Assembly (NCBI GenBank): GCA_009829735.1
Contig: CM020618.1
Location: 13,808,568 to 13,872,567 of the forward strand
DNA from: Pyropia yezoensis
Taxonomy: Eukaryota > Rhodophyta > Bangiophyceae > Bangiales > Bangiaceae
Length of the DNA stretch: 64,000 nucleotides
Direction of reading: 5' to 3'
The position numbers and the translations under genes were made by a program. This document shows positions 1 through 11,256 of this stretch, one piece after another. Within the stretch, counting starts at the first letter, position 1; every line of letters starts with the position of its first letter. The notes under the pieces are model-generated. The model searched no databases. It was not told the DNA's origin and saw nothing but the letters and a program-made list of their open reading frames with translations.

Positions 1-916
1 AAGCCGCGCGCCCCCGGCGCCGCGAGGCACATACCTGGGCCGTCCGCAGTGCTCGACAAGCGCACCCATCATCCGTCACGGGCAAAAAAAACCGGGACGG
101 GGTGCGCCTCCAATGATGGTTGTGAGAGAAGTGCCGGGCGGGGCGCTCTGCGGGAAGCGTCTAACTCCGGGGGCGAGTTGTGTGTGGGTGGGGGTGGGGA
201 CCAGGCCGCCCCAGGCGGCTGAGGCGACATGCTCTATGTGTGTGCAACGGCCCCCCCGCGACAAGGGCCAGCACTGTATGCCTCCCACTGCAGCCGGGCC
301 CCACATTGGTTGGCAGTATCGGCGATCGTGACCGTGTCGCCGCTGAGGTGCAAAGAGATGCGATTTGTGGCCGTGTGCTCGCGTTTTTACCGTGCGCATT
401 GCGACGCGCGCTCGAGCCGCGCGCATGTGGACCGATTGACGATCCACGTACAGTGTGCGTGTGGGGCCTGTCCTCAGCCTCCCAGGACGCGGGTGCGCGG
501 GTGGCCTGTAAAGCCGCGTTTTTGGACGGTGCATGGGAGAGAGGGTTCCAGAGCTCCATTGACAACAGACTCACGCGAGACCAGCACGGACGCGCGCCCG
601 ATGATGTGGAAGCAAGCGCTGCTTGCTCGGGCACCCATACGCGACCCCCCCCCCCCCCCCCTCCCCGTGTCAGTCGGAGGCGGGCGTGGGAGCGTGCCCC
701 GGACGCCCCTTTGCCTTCTCCAGGGGCCCCGTCCCACAGAGACGGGTAATTTCGTACCATCCAATCAGGGTGTGGCTTTGCTTTTCACGTGGCGCGTCTC
801 GTCGCCCGCTGTGGTGCACCAGGGCCAACGGGGGGGTACAATTTCGACGCGGGTGCCACACCAAGCCGTTGTGGTAACAGGCCTCGGCCATTGCACACGG
901 GCGGTACCACCTGCCG
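1..916. other. No gene recognised
   Basis: GC-rich sequence with short overlapping open frames on both strands and no recognisable protein motif. It contains a poly(C) tract near 647-662. I see no convincing coding region. Confidence 0.5.
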
Positions 917-1120
917 ATGGACACGTGGGGCACGGGGAATCGCGGTCTGTAGATACGACCCTCACCCACCCCTCAGCCGCTGCAATGGACACGTGGGGCT
1001 CGGGGAATCGCGGTTTGTAGATACGACCCTCACCCACCCCTCAGCCGCTGCAATGGACACGTGGGGCACGGGGAATCGCGGTTTGTAGATACGACCCTCA
1101 CCCACCCATCAGCCGCTGCT
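917..1120. repeat. 68-bp tandem repeat, three copies
   Basis: Three consecutive copies start at 917, 985 and 1053, each beginning ATGGACACGTGGGG and continuing through CGCGGTTTGTAGATACGACC to CAGCCGCTG. The copies differ at only a few bases. A 32-base poly(C) tract follows at 1148-1179. No function is evident. Confidence 0.9.
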
Positions 1121-1146
1121 GTGGTCCCCGGGGATGGGGGGCGGGC

Positions 1147-1180
<34 letters not shown>

Positions 1181-2902
1181 ATCCCCCACGCTTCCCGCCC
1201 CGTCCCGCCCGAGGGCCGCCTTGCTTTGCCATCATGGCATGATGTCGTCGAGATTATTTACACACGGTGCGGACGCACGGTCCACACAACCCCCCACTCC
1301 ACCCCACCCTTCGGCCCTGCGCGTGTGCCCGGCCGATGACATTTAATCAGGAACGGGCCAACTCTTTCGCTAGAAGACGCCGTGTCCGGCTGGGCCCCTC
1401 CACACCGCCCCGCCTCAACCTCCCCCCCACCAACGTCGCCGCCCCATCACGCCCAGTAAAGAGTACCTGTTTGCGGACGTCTGGCTTGCTACCCCATGAA
1501 GCAGCGTGAAGCACAGCAGCTCAGGACACAAAAAAACGCGCATAAAACCGGATAACTCATAGCGCTTCTTATGGTCAAGGGGTCCTCTGTTTCTCTTGCG
1601 CCAGTCTGTCTCCAGGTACCCGTTGGTGCCTGTCTGGCGCGTCTCTCTGCGCATTTTCTCGGTGTTGTGGAGAGTTTTCAACCAATGAGACACACCCGTT
1701 CTGACCCAGATGTCCGCCCTTAACTGGGTTGCCGCACACTCCCTCCCACCGACCTAACCGCCCCGTCTGTGTAGCCACAGCCCGGCCCCGCCACCGCCAT
1801 CACAGCCCGACCCCGCACCTCGGAGGATCCCCCGTGGCGGTGCGCACGTCCTTGACCGAGGGCGTGACACGGCTGGCCATTTGCGATCACGATAACTCTC
1901 GGCTACACCGCGCTCTCGCGATGCGCGGCAGGCTGTTGCGCGGTCGTCGCCGCCTGTGGAACGGCTGGCAGCGGAACGGCCTCGTGCAGGGGAGCATCAG
2001 TGTGAGGATGGTAAATCTGGTCCGGACAACGTCACGGAATGAATTCCCATTGGCTGAGAGACTGGATGCAGGTGGCACCCAGCTCGGCCCTCGCCCGCCC
2101 CAGTCGGCTGATCTTCTACCGCTGTGCTGTAGCATATCCCAAACCAGGCTACCGCATTGGCCGCTGAGGGGGCCATGCACGTACAGTGTACTGTACTGTA
2201 TGTACAGGTCACCTCGTTGGAAATCCAGCCCAAACAAAAACAAAAAAAAAACAAGACAACACTTGGTCGGATTTCTGGCTGGGGCTCCCCGCGCCTCCGT
2301 ACATACAGTACTGTAACCTCTGTTGACGTCCGCGTTTTGGTCCACCCCCTACACCCCGCGAGGACGTCAAGAGGAGCTCCTCGCCTGTGCGGGTCTAATA
2401 TTTTTATTTAGCGGCCACGACGATCATTGCTCGCCCTTCTGCCTCTCCCTTTGCGCGCTTTGACGGTCCCTGGGGGACCTCGTGGACCATCTGACGGACG
2501 CAGGTTCCTATGTAAACACTATGAAACTGGTGATTCTCTGGCCTGTCATATTTACCCGCCGTGGTCAGATTGTCCCGCGAGAAGGATACAGTGCTAGCGC
2601 CTCACTGCCATCCCGAATACCAACAAGTCACCCGCGGTCAGGCTACGAACCGACACTCCCCCGGCGAAAAAATGGACCAATCAGGCTGCGACTCGGACTG
2701 GGGCGACCGAGCAAACGCTGACGTGGTGCTGGACGGATGCTTGCTTTGTGGAAAGGGTGTCAATAAGGTGCAAGGCGAGACGACAGACGCGATCATCCTG
2801 TTGGATTAAATATCCCTATTATCTTCCTGTGTGCTGTGTGCCCTGTCCCTGGTGCATTCCCTGTGTGCCCTGTCCGTGCGCCGCGGGGGGGTACTCGTGA
2901 CG
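1121..2902. other. Intergenic region with poly(C) tract and a 13-bp inverted repeat
   Basis: No convincing gene. A poly(C) tract lies at 1148-1179. A perfect 13-bp inverted repeat, GTACTGTATGTAC at 2193-2205 and its complement at 2299-2311, encloses 93 bases. The part from about 2400 onward is more AT-rich and may hold the promoter of the gene that starts near 2903. Confidence 0.5.
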
Positions 2903-3559
2903 ATGCCGCGTCGGTCCATCCATACCGCCAATGGTGGCGCCCTGCACGGTGCCGTCGAGACGTTTGTGCTCGTGCTGCGGTTTTTTGGCCTGCTGACGGG
3001 CGTCCCCGGCGCCGCCTCCTCCCCCGTCAACGACCTCACGGCGGGGAGGAGCCGTAGCGGAATGGCTGCGGCGGCGATCTTTATTGCCCTTGAGTGGGAC
3101 AACACGTACTCCGTTCCTGGCCGTCTCAACAACCCCCGGCCGGCGGCGCGGCCAGAGCCTGTGGCCGCCCAGTATTTACCGACTGCCATGCTTATTGCCT
3201 GTTGGGCCGCTTGTGACCGCCTGCAGGGATCGGGTCTGGCACCCCGAGGGGCGGCAGCCGACGAAGAGCCCCTGCGGCTGATCTCCTCTGTGGTGGCACT
3301 CAACGCAGCCAAGGGACTCGCTGTTGCGGTTGCAGAGCTCGCCCTCCGGGCGGTGTGGCAAGACGCTCACCTGCCAGTGGCACACGTGGCACCGGCGTTT
3401 GCGGCGGACGTCTCTGCAATGCGACACTGTGTGGACGCTGCCAAGGCCCCTACCGGAGACAAAGGGGACCCGCCCGCGTCGGCGCTGGACCCCCCCGCCG
3501 GCTTGTTCAGTGCGAGTGGGTATCCCGAGGGAGATTATTTTTCGAATGTCCCTTTGTAG
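2903..3559 (+). CDS. Unknown protein, member of a local paralogous pair
   Basis: A 218-residue protein of no family I recognise. The ATG at 2903 is chosen because the translation from there (MPRRS...) aligns from its first residues with the gene at 4515-5300 on the other strand; the same frame is open back to an ATG at 2831. Shared blocks are FFGLLTG-PGAA near residue 30, a central LLIAC-type helical segment, and AVAELALR-VWQDAH near residue 145. It is Ala-rich with predicted helices, without an obvious signal peptide or catalytic motif. Its C-terminus is shorter than the paralogue's. The two genes face each other across about 950 bases. Confidence 0.6.
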   Translation: MPRRSIHTANGGALHGAVETFVLVLRFFGLLTGVPGAASSPVNDLTAGRSRSGMAAAAIFIALEWDNTYSVPGRLNNPRPAARPEPVAAQYLPTAMLIACWAACDRLQGSGLAPRGAAADEEPLRLISSVVALNAAKGLAVAVAELALRAVWQDAHLPVAHVAPAFAADVSAMRHCVDAAKAPTGDKGDPPASALDPPAGLFSASGYPEGDYFSNVPL

Positions 3560-3716
3560 GAGGTCCACGGCCCCGGCAGTGTGCGGGTGGTGTTTCTGCA
3601 CGACGGGTACTGGGTGTCCGTGGGGATGTATGGGTGGTTCTTGTACAAATTGTTTTCCATCGCGTTGTCCATCACGTGTCCAGGCCCCCACACGGGTGCC
3701 TGCGAAGCCCATTGCG

Positions 3717-3751
<35 letters not shown>

Positions 3752-4514
3752 CTCCCTATCTGGCGGCTACTGTACGCCATGGCCTTGTCGGGGTCCCCGG
3801 TCTTTTGTTTGTGGTCCATGGGACGGACACGGAGTACCCCAGACGCCCTCGGCCCGTGTGGAGGTCCCATTTCGAGGCGCAAGAGGGCAGTGTCGGCCAA
3901 GCAGGTCAGCACGGGCGCCTGGACGTGGGCCGACGTGTCTGTCGCGTCGCCCATTGTGGCGCGGCAGCTCGTATAGCGTAGCTGCGCGAGGACAAGAAGG
4001 TGAAAAAGTACTTGTCTGCCTGCCCCCCCCCCCCCCCACATTGTGGCCCGCATTGGTGAGTAGGGCGCGTGGACGATACGGTTTTTTGTACAGGTGGTGG
4101 GCCGGGGGCACGCTACACAACGCCAACGCACGGTCGGCCAAGGACACGACCACGGACACGACGTGTAGAAACATGGGAATGAGCTATGCAAAACATGACA
4201 CGCCTCCAACCCGCCCACATCTCTTTCACCATAGACAGAACATGTGGTCAAGTGTTGGCACAGAGGCGTTCCACATGCGACAAAGTAGCTCTCAATGGTG
4301 GGGCATGAAAAATCGCCCCCCCCCCCCCCCGAACAGAAAAGGCAGCATCCTTTACATGCTTACCGCACACACGACCAAGAGAGTCGTCGTGTGAGCTCCC
4401 GTAGGCGCTCTCCAAACGGGCGTTTCCCGACACGGCGTGGATGTACCGGGTGATGCACGGCACAGGGTCAAAGACAAAAGAAGGCGGGAGAGGTTTCTTG
4501 GGCCCTTACGTCCA
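3560..4514. other. Intergenic region between convergent paralogues
   Basis: No gene supported. It holds poly(C) tracts at 3721-3748, near 4022-4037 and near 4318-4331. It separates the 3' ends of the two convergent paralogous genes, so both terminators should lie here. Confidence 0.5.
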
Positions 4515-5300
4515 CTATCGCCCCCGTGTGCTGCGCATGGCCAGGCGCAGACTCCGGCGACGGGACGGCGGGGAGGCTTCCGGGACCGCCGCCTCCTCAA
4601 CGTGCTGCCCCGTAGCCTCTCCAGCGACAACAGCCGCTGTCGCGGTGGTGCCAGCTTCCAAGACGAGGTGCATGTCAGGGTACTTACTGACAACGGCCAG
4701 GTCCGCCGGGATACAAACCGCAGACGGCCATGCACCCGTGCCCGTGCCGGTGGGAGCCATTGCCGCGTCCACGCAACGCCGCATGGACGCAACGTCTGCG
4801 ACGGAAACGAAAGAAGCGGCGCGCACGGTGGGATGGGCGTCCTGCCACACCGAGCGGAGGGCCAGCTCGGCAATGGCGACGGACAGCCCCTCAGCCTCGT
4901 TGAACGCCATCAGAGAGTAGATCAGCCGCACGGGCTCTTGATCGGCTTCCGCCGCGTCCGCCGCCAGGCCACAACTCTGCAGCCGCCGACAGATGGCGCG
5001 ACACGCAATGAGCAAGGCCGTGGGCACGTGCTCGCAGGCCACCGGCTGCTCCCGAGCCGGAGGGCGCCCGACACTCGCACGGGCAGCCACACAGTGCAGG
5101 GTTTCACACTGGACAGCCACGGCCACCGCTGCTAGGGCCATTCCGCCGTGACGCATTGCCGCGGCGTCCGCGCTGATACGGGAAGCGGCGGCGCCGGGGG
5201 CACCCGTGAGCAAGCCAAAAAAGCGCAAGTAGGCTACAAACACATCGAGAGCAAAGTGAGCCGCCCCACCATGAAGGCTGTGCGCCGCATGCCCCGGCAT
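4515..5300 (-). CDS. Unknown protein, second member of the paralogous pair
   Basis: A 261-residue protein homologous to the product of 2903-3559. Both share FVxxLRFFGLLTGxPGAA near the N-terminus and AIAELALRSVWQDAH in the second half; by eye about half of the residues match in the central 150. This copy has a longer C-terminus ending in a basic segment (PSRRRSLRLAMRSTRGR) that could be a nuclear or nucleic-acid-binding tail. The ATG start matches the start chosen for the paralogue. The family is not recognised and no catalytic motif is visible. Confidence 0.6.
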   Translation of the reverse strand: MPGHAAHSLHGGAAHFALDVFVAYLRFFGLLTGAPGAAASRISADAAAMRHGGMALAAVAVAVQCETLHCVAARASVGRPPAREQPVACEHVPTALLIACRAICRRLQSCGLAADAAEADQEPVRLIYSLMAFNEAEGLSVAIAELALRSVWQDAHPTVRAASFVSVADVASMRRCVDAAMAPTGTGTGAWPSAVCIPADLAVVSKYPDMHLVLEAGTTATAAVVAGEATGQHVEEAAVPEASPPSRRRSLRLAMRSTRGR

Positions 5301-5399
5301 GACGGCAACGTTCCCCGGGGGGGCTGCTGCTCTCGAAAACCCGTCTCACAGGCGACACACGCACCGCACCGCCACCACCACCCGCCGACTTGGCCACCA

Positions 5400-5640
5400 C
5401 CCCGGGAGGTGGGCGAGGGGGGGAAGGGCAAGGAGCAACGAAGGGGCCACGCGGCTGTGGGGCGGGGGCGCGGCTCGGGAGCGGCACGCCAGCAGCGGTG
5501 CCGGCGCCGTTTGAAAAACCGCGCCGACCGTGCTGGCGCGATCCGCCCCCCTCCCCCAACAGAGCCGCCGCGCCCGTGCTCCCCCCTACGGCCAAGCCGC
5601 CGATCCACCTCCCTGGCGACGCCCTCCCCCCCCCCCCCCC
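5400..5640 (-). repeat. Single diverged, inverted copy of the 350-bp array unit
   Basis: Read on the minus strand this segment carries the landmarks of the tandem units at 13.8-15.2 kb and 27.4-29.1 kb in the same order: the GATCGGCGGC block, AGCACGGGCGCGGCGGC, CTGTTGGGGGAGG, the CGCGCCAGCAC...GGCGCGGTTT hairpin region, and the GCCGCGCCCCC block. It is clearly diverged from them and lies upstream, in gene orientation, of the minus-strand gene at 4515-5300. Confidence 0.7.
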
Positions 5641-6399
5641 CCCCCCCCGCCTCTCCACCGCCCGCCCCAACCAACGCTGGTCACCAACCCAGCCCAGACG
5701 ACGATCGGGCAAGTCGCAAAGGAGGGTCGTGGTGGCGCGAAGGCGTGGGTGAGCGGGCGTCCCGACAATGGCGCGTGGTGGTGCGGCTTCACGGAGAGGG
5801 GGCGGCGTGCGTGCGGGCCGCTTCAATATACAGACATCGCTGGCAGGGTCGGGGGCCGGAACGAGGGTCGCATCTTGCCAATGCGAGACGTGTCCGCTGT
5901 TTCCATGGGCGACCCGACCGCGCTTACAGCAGTGCCGGACGGCGTCCAAGATCCCTCGATTATGCAGGCCACGTGTGCTGCTCAGCGCTCAGCGTGTCCA
6001 GGCACTTTGTAGCGTAGCCAGTCCGGACCTAATGTCGACCACTCTCGATGCGATCCTTGGTCTCTGTGTACTGCATGAGATGTACGACATACCACTTTGT
6101 AGAGGAGACTGGGGGCAGTCAAATGGTATTTTTAATTTTCTGAGGCCTCTTGTTCTCTCTAAACTATGAGGAGGGAAGGCAAAAGTACCGTCAGTTATGT
6201 GCTCCCCAAAGTCGACCACGTCTTGGCGCCAATGGAGGCACCCGATGTGCTCCCCGTCGCGGGCTGGGTGGGTGCCCTGCCGGCGCGGGTGCGGGCGGGC
6301 GTCCTTTGCCGCCCACTGGAACGGGACCGATGCGCGCGCGGGCGCTTTGAGCTGCATTGCCGGCGGCTCGCCACTGGTGCGCCGTCGCTTTTTGGCTGT
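5641..6399. other. No gene recognised
   Basis: Poly(C) from about 5627 to 5649 is followed by unremarkable sequence. An AT-richer stretch lies near 6090-6190. No coding frame with recognisable features was found. Confidence 0.45.
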
Positions 6400-6960
6400 C
6401 CGCCGCGTCGCCGCGGGTGCTTGGCCACTTTCGGCCGGCGGTCGGGTGGCCGCGGGTGCTCGGCCGCTTGTGGTCTCTCGTCTGGTCGCCGCGAGTGCGC
6501 TGGTGCTTTTGGCTGGCCGTTGGGTACCCGCTGATGCCCCACCGCTATTGGACGGCCGTTGGTTCCTCGCGGATCATTCCACGGCTTCTTTTTGGGCGGC
6601 CGTCTGGTTGCGGCGGGTAGCGGTGCGTGCCTGGCCGCGCTTCACCTTCTGGGTGGTCGCGGCGGGTTCTCGGCCTGGCTGTTTTGTCTGCCAGTCTGCC
6701 ACGGGTGCTCGGCCGCTCCTGGCTCCCCGCCCGGTCGTAGCGGTTGAGCGGGTGCATTTCGCCACCCGGCTGGTCGCCGCTGGTGCCCCGCCGCTTTCAG
6801 CCAGCCGTGGGGTCCTGGCGGATCATGCCACGGGTGCGTTTGGCCCGCCGTTGGGCCGCCGCTGGTGCGCCGCCGCGTTTGGCTGGTGGTCGGGTCGCCG
6901 CGGAGTGCTCGGCCGCATGTGGCATCCCGCCCGGTCGTGGCGGGTGCGCACGCGTCCTTG
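6400..6960. repeat. Degenerate 39-bp minisatellite
   Basis: The motif GTCGCCGCGGGTGCTCGGCC recurs with a period of 39 bases in its first part (cores at about 6412, 6451, 6490 and 6529), then with more variable spacing. On the plus strand it would encode 13-residue repeats of the type R-x-VAAGA-x-PLxxx. Because both strands are open through the repeat, I treat it as repeat rather than gene. Confidence 0.6.
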
Positions 6961-7508
6961 GCCTCCCGGCGGGTCGCGGCGCGTGCGCAGGCGTGCTTGG
7001 CAGGTGTGCACGGCAGAAGCTATGGATGAACTCCCGTCGCCGGTCGACGCTGCAAGACTGCTTGGCTTCTCCCCAACGCATCCGCTGGTGTACCTTGCTC
7101 GTATCCTACAGGGGACGTGTGAGCAGGTGGCGTTGTGCACCAGTCACGAGGTAGCTTGCGCACAGAACCGACAGGACTGGCGGGTGGACACTCTCACACC
7201 CAAGCGACGTATGCTCTCACGGTTCTGTCCACGGCGGGCGTGATACCTCGTTCAGTGCACTGGCCATGCACCTGCTGCTACAACTGTGTGGGGCGCGGCC
7301 CACGTATCCACACAGACACACACCGGGTAGAAATGTCGGATGGTTAACGATGCCAGTGCTTCGTTCTTGCTCAGTGAGCACAAGTGATCCAAGTACGCGT
7401 CCAGCATTCAAGTACTCACGTTGGACGCCACGTGGCATGAAATGCATACGACGATCAATTACTACGTGTTCCGACGTTCTCCAAGACAGGGAACCAGGGC
7501 GGGTCCGT

Positions 7509-7522
7509 GTTATGTACTTAAC
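7509..7522. repeat. Near-palindrome GTTATGTACTTAAC
   Basis: A one-mismatch version of the GTTATGTACATAAC palindrome that recurs elsewhere in the window. It lies in a relatively AT-rich stretch (7380-8040) that has no clear gene. Confidence 0.6.
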
Positions 7523-7833
7523 GACACCAGTGCGTCTTGGTCCTCCAGGTCGCTCTTTGCGGCCGCATTCGTTTTGTACAAAACACAACCACATGAACCG
7601 TTATTCATTAAACCGCAAAGAAATCCGTGCCGCATCATGCGCCATCGTCATCGACTGCAAGAATGGGCACGATCGTCCGTATATTTTATGTCTGTCGATT
7701 TCGTTTGCGAGAGCAGTCCGCGTGATTTCCCACCGAATAAACGGTCAAGCCGCCTGTGAACCACATTCATGTGATCGAGTGCCCGATCCGCTGTGTTGAC
7801 AAGTCTTGGGGTTGGGGCCACTCGATCTGTGTC

Positions 7834-7850
7834 GCGTTATGTACATAACA
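7834..7850. promoter_or_regulatory. Palindromic element GTTATGTACATAAC
   Basis: A perfect 14-bp palindrome core (7836-7849) with partial matches to the 18-bp GCGTTATGTACATAACGC consensus. It is about 500 bases upstream of the ParB-like relic at 8349-8720. The main clusters of this element are at 20.56-20.80 kb and 36.1-36.4 kb. Confidence 0.6.
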
Positions 7851-8018
7851 GCACCCCCCCCCCCCTGATCTTGATGGCTTCCTCCCCGGCACACTCGTCA
7901 GTGTAAGTCGCGGTACTTGTTACTGTTAAATACCCTTTGAAGTGGTTGTGTAATGGCATGAGCAGCTTTGGTTGTTGTTGATTTTTTCACAAAGCACAAA
8001 TCGTTTGTCGGATGGGCT

Positions 8019-8180
8019 GGCGGGTCTTGTGAACAGGGCGCTGAGTGACACGTACAGTTGTGCGCGTCCCGTTCCTGTTCACTCCCGCCAACCGCGCGAT
8101 GGCGGGTCTTGTGATCAGGGCGCTGAGTGACACGTACAGTTGTGCGCGTCCCGTTCCTGTTCACTCCCACCAACCGCCGT
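8019..8180. repeat. 82-bp tandem duplication
   Basis: GGCGGGTCTTGTG begins at 8019 and again at 8101. Both copies continue through CGCTGAGTGACACGTACAG and GTCCCGTTCCTGTTCACTC. The two copies are almost identical, so the duplication is recent. Confidence 0.85.
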
Positions 8181-8348
8181 CGTCCTGCCGGACAGTTCCC
8201 CCTCTACTCGACGGACGTCCCCCGCCTTTCCACACCGCCTTTTTCCGGCTGGCGATTTTTTCCAGCCAAAGAACAATCCTTCCCGGTTCCCTGTTGTCCT
8301 CGACGGCAACCTGAGGCCTCTGGGCGGCTCGGGGGCATATCGACGGTG

Positions 8349-8720
8349 ATGGACGCCAATGGTGGTGGCCATCATGACCACGAACGCGACCACAGCACCG
8401 GTAGCTCTGGTTGCGGCCGTGTTGGTCACGACGGTGGTCCATACGGCGGATTCACTCGTGTCGGTGTCAGCGGCGGTGGTGGCGGTGATGACCGCAACGG
8501 GGGTGGATCTGGTAGTGGTACCGGCGAAGGACACCGCCACCGTCCGTCCTATGGCGGTGATCGCAACGGTGGCAACGAGGACCGCGACGTCGCTCCACTC
8601 TTGTCGTTCCATGGAGCTGGCTACGCGGCCTTGATTGACACGATGTGCGTGCATCGAGAATTTGGTCGCTCCGCCCCCGACCATGCTTTTCCTGTGGTGG
8701 ACGGCTCTCATCGCCTGTAA
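8349..8720 (+). pseudogene. Possible truncated relative of the RG-rich ParB-like gene
   Basis: A 123-residue frame begins with ATG, runs through a Gly/His/Arg/Asp-rich segment, and ends FPVVDGSHRL followed by a stop. The intact gene at 15.2-17.6 kb has the same order of features: a Gly/Arg/Asp-rich segment, then a domain containing FLLVDGAHRL. The intervening ParB-fold residues are missing here. I infer a truncated or degenerate paralogue. The alternative is a chance resemblance in GC-rich sequence, since only ten residues match well. Confidence 0.35.
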
Positions 8721-8800
8721 ACGCTGCGGCGTATGCTGGTGGGGGCGGACAGTGCGCCCGCCCACGACCATGCTTTTCCTGTGGTGGACGGCTCTCACCG
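8678..8800. repeat. 87-bp tandem duplication
   Basis: CGACCATGCTTTTCCTGTGG starts at 8678 and again at 8765, followed in both by TGGACGGCTCTCA. The duplicated segment includes the DNA for the VDGSHR motif at the end of the relic above. Confidence 0.75.
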
Positions 8801-9850
8801 CCCTTAGCTCTCATCGCCTTTACGCACTGCAGAGGCTGGTCGCTGGTACAGCGTTTCGGTTGTGGTAGGGGCCCCCAAATCCCATTCGATTCTACTCTGG
8901 TACGATGGGTTTTCTATACATTGACCACCCGACGCGCCCGTTTGGGCGATGGCGACTGCCCTGTACGCGCTGTACAACTCGGACCGGGCGTCTTTGTTTG
9001 ATTCATCTCTGCCCCCCCTTGCCGTCAACTTAACTTTGCTTCCCCACCACGACGCTGCTCCAGCCGGAGGGCCTTCCCGGGTCGTGTAGGCAACAACGGC
9101 CAAGAAAGTCCCTGAGGGAACTTGAGGAATGCGGGCTGGGATGGAGGGGGGAGAGGGACAGCTTGGGGGGGGGCCGCCGCCCCGGCCACAGCAGACGCCC
9201 CTCTATGCCAGTACCAGCCGCACCCACGCCGGTAGCAGCCGCTCTTTCCCGGCTACATCAGCCGCTTCCCGCCGCAACCACCGGCCATCCTGGCCAGCAA
9301 CCCTCACCGACCATCCGCACCGGTTACCGCCGCATGAAACCTCAGGTCGCCATCGCCACCGCTGACCATCGCTGTCAGCCACCCCCGCCGGCCACAGCCT
9401 CCTGTCCCCGCCGCCGGCAGCCACCCCACGCCACTGGCGGCCGCCACCCCACGCCACTGCCGCCAGCCACCACCGCTGGCCAACCACGCAGCCATCCCGG
9501 AGGCCACTGCCGCATGCAAAAGCCGTCGAGCGCCGCCGCCGGCCACCCCCACCGGCCACCCCAGCAGGCCACCGCCTCCGCAGCTGCCGCAGGCCACCAC
9601 CGCAGGCAATCTCCGCCGGTTACCCATGTCGGCCACCCTCACCTGCCCCCGCCGCAAGGCACACCCGCAGGCCACTGCCGCAGGCTGCTGCTGCCCGCTA
9701 TCTTCTCGCACCACTCCTCCCGGTTGCACCTGGGGTGCGGTGCGGCAGCTCGCCTCTGCCGCCTACGTGCACGACACGTGCAGGGACTGGCACACTCTGG
9801 GCTCTTAGCTGGCTCTATAATGGCTCCTCGAGTGGTCGAACCTTTAAAAC

Positions 9851-9881
<31 letters not shown>

Positions 9882-11256
9882 GTTACCAGGCATTTCACAA
9901 TGAACCTGGCACCGAGAGTTGTTATATGCAGACTCCTTTTGCACGGCGGAAGTAAACGGATAAAGTGATGGGGAGAGGGGTGGCCCATCTGAAAGAGCTT
10001 CTTAGTTGCTCTTGTTAACTTCCTCAAGCCCCAGACCGCCGCTACCCACCGCCACAGGCCACCCCGCATTGACCGCTGCCGCCAGGCGTCACAGCTGGCC
10101 CCCACCGCTGGCCCCTGTCGCCGGCCACGAAGGCGGCCCCCTGCAGCGGCCCACCACCGCAGTGAACCACCGCCGGCCCCTGCAGCCGGCCACCGTAGTG
10201 TATAATCGCCACAAGCCATCTCCACCGGCACCCCCCCCCCCCCTCCCCCCCGCCGACCCGCCCCGCCGCTCGCCACGGCGGCGGCCGGCCACTGCCGCAC
10301 GCCGCCTCATTCGGCCGCCACCGCACGCCACTCCTGCAGGCCGCCCTCGCGGGCAATCGCCGCGGGCAGGCCCCTCCGGCCGTCCCCGCCGGTAATTGCC
10401 GCAGGCAATCGCCACAGGTAAGCCCCTCCGGCTGTCCTCGCCGGCCATCCCCAGCGGCCGTCCCCGCCGGCCATACCCCGCCTGAACGACGGCAAAAACC
10501 CAGCTTTTCTTCCATCTTGTGGTACGCACCGTCGCTGTGCGTCTTGGCTTACCCTCATAAAAAATGGTGGGAAGACGACATCTATAGGCAATTAAAACGC
10601 CTCATAGCCGACGACAAAAATGAACAGTCGGCCCGCACAGGGGTGTGAAGGGGGGTTCAGGGGGCCACTTGACAAGTCGCGGAGTGGCGTAACGGCTGAA
10701 AAAGAGGCTTGGCAAGGTGGCAAGGATCCCGGCTCAAGGATCACTGCGCGGACTGCACACGCCGTGCCCCACAGCGCAATGGCCACACAGCATTCGGCGA
10801 GGGGATAGGGCGCAGTTTGGGAGTGTGACACCCCCTCTCTTGACGCAATCACGAATGTGGTCAAGCACGCCTTTCCACCCTGTGCTTGAGTGAGGTCGGT
10901 CCTGTCGGCCCAGCACAAGAAACACGGGACGTGCTTGAGCCTGGGCACGGCATCACAGGCTCCCAATCTATTGTATTGAGACCGGACCTGATCTGCCTCG
11001 TGCAAGGCGCCTCTCGGATTATCAGGGAGAAGACGCGTGGGGCCTGTAGCCTCTTTGGCAGCACCACAGTACCGTTCCCCTGCGGGCGGCCCCCTTCCCA
11101 GGACGGATGCGCGTCGGCCTGTGTGGGCTCTCCGCCACCCTTTCCGCTCTCCCGCCCCCCCCCCCTCCCCCCCCCCCCTTCCCGCCCTCGTCACCCTCCA
11201 CAAACTGTTTTTTTGCATTCGCCTTGCCCGTCCCAAACCCCAGCCGGGCCTGGATC
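8801..11256. other. GC-rich region with two blocks of degenerate CCACCGC/GCCGG repeats
   Basis: Two similar blocks, about 9190-9690 and 10030-10470, are built of short degenerate motifs such as GCCACCGCAGGCCACC and CACCGCCGGCC. Open frames exist on both strands and have repeat-like Pro/His/Ala or Gly/Trp/Arg composition, so I do not call genes. A poly(C) tract lies at 9854-9881. From 10600 to 11250 I see no recognisable gene; this stretch precedes the RING-like gene. Confidence 0.5.

Noticed and set aside
6197-7243. 348-codon plus-strand frame with 13-residue repeats
   Set aside because: The 39-bp repeat keeps several frames open on both strands; no start context or conserved domain was seen.
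9163-10395. Pro/His-rich frames in the 9-10 kb repeats
   Set aside because: Degenerate GC repeats with equally long frames on the opposite strand.
10600-11000. Possible ribosomal RNA fragment
   Set aside because: No conserved rRNA blocks could be recognised on either strand.
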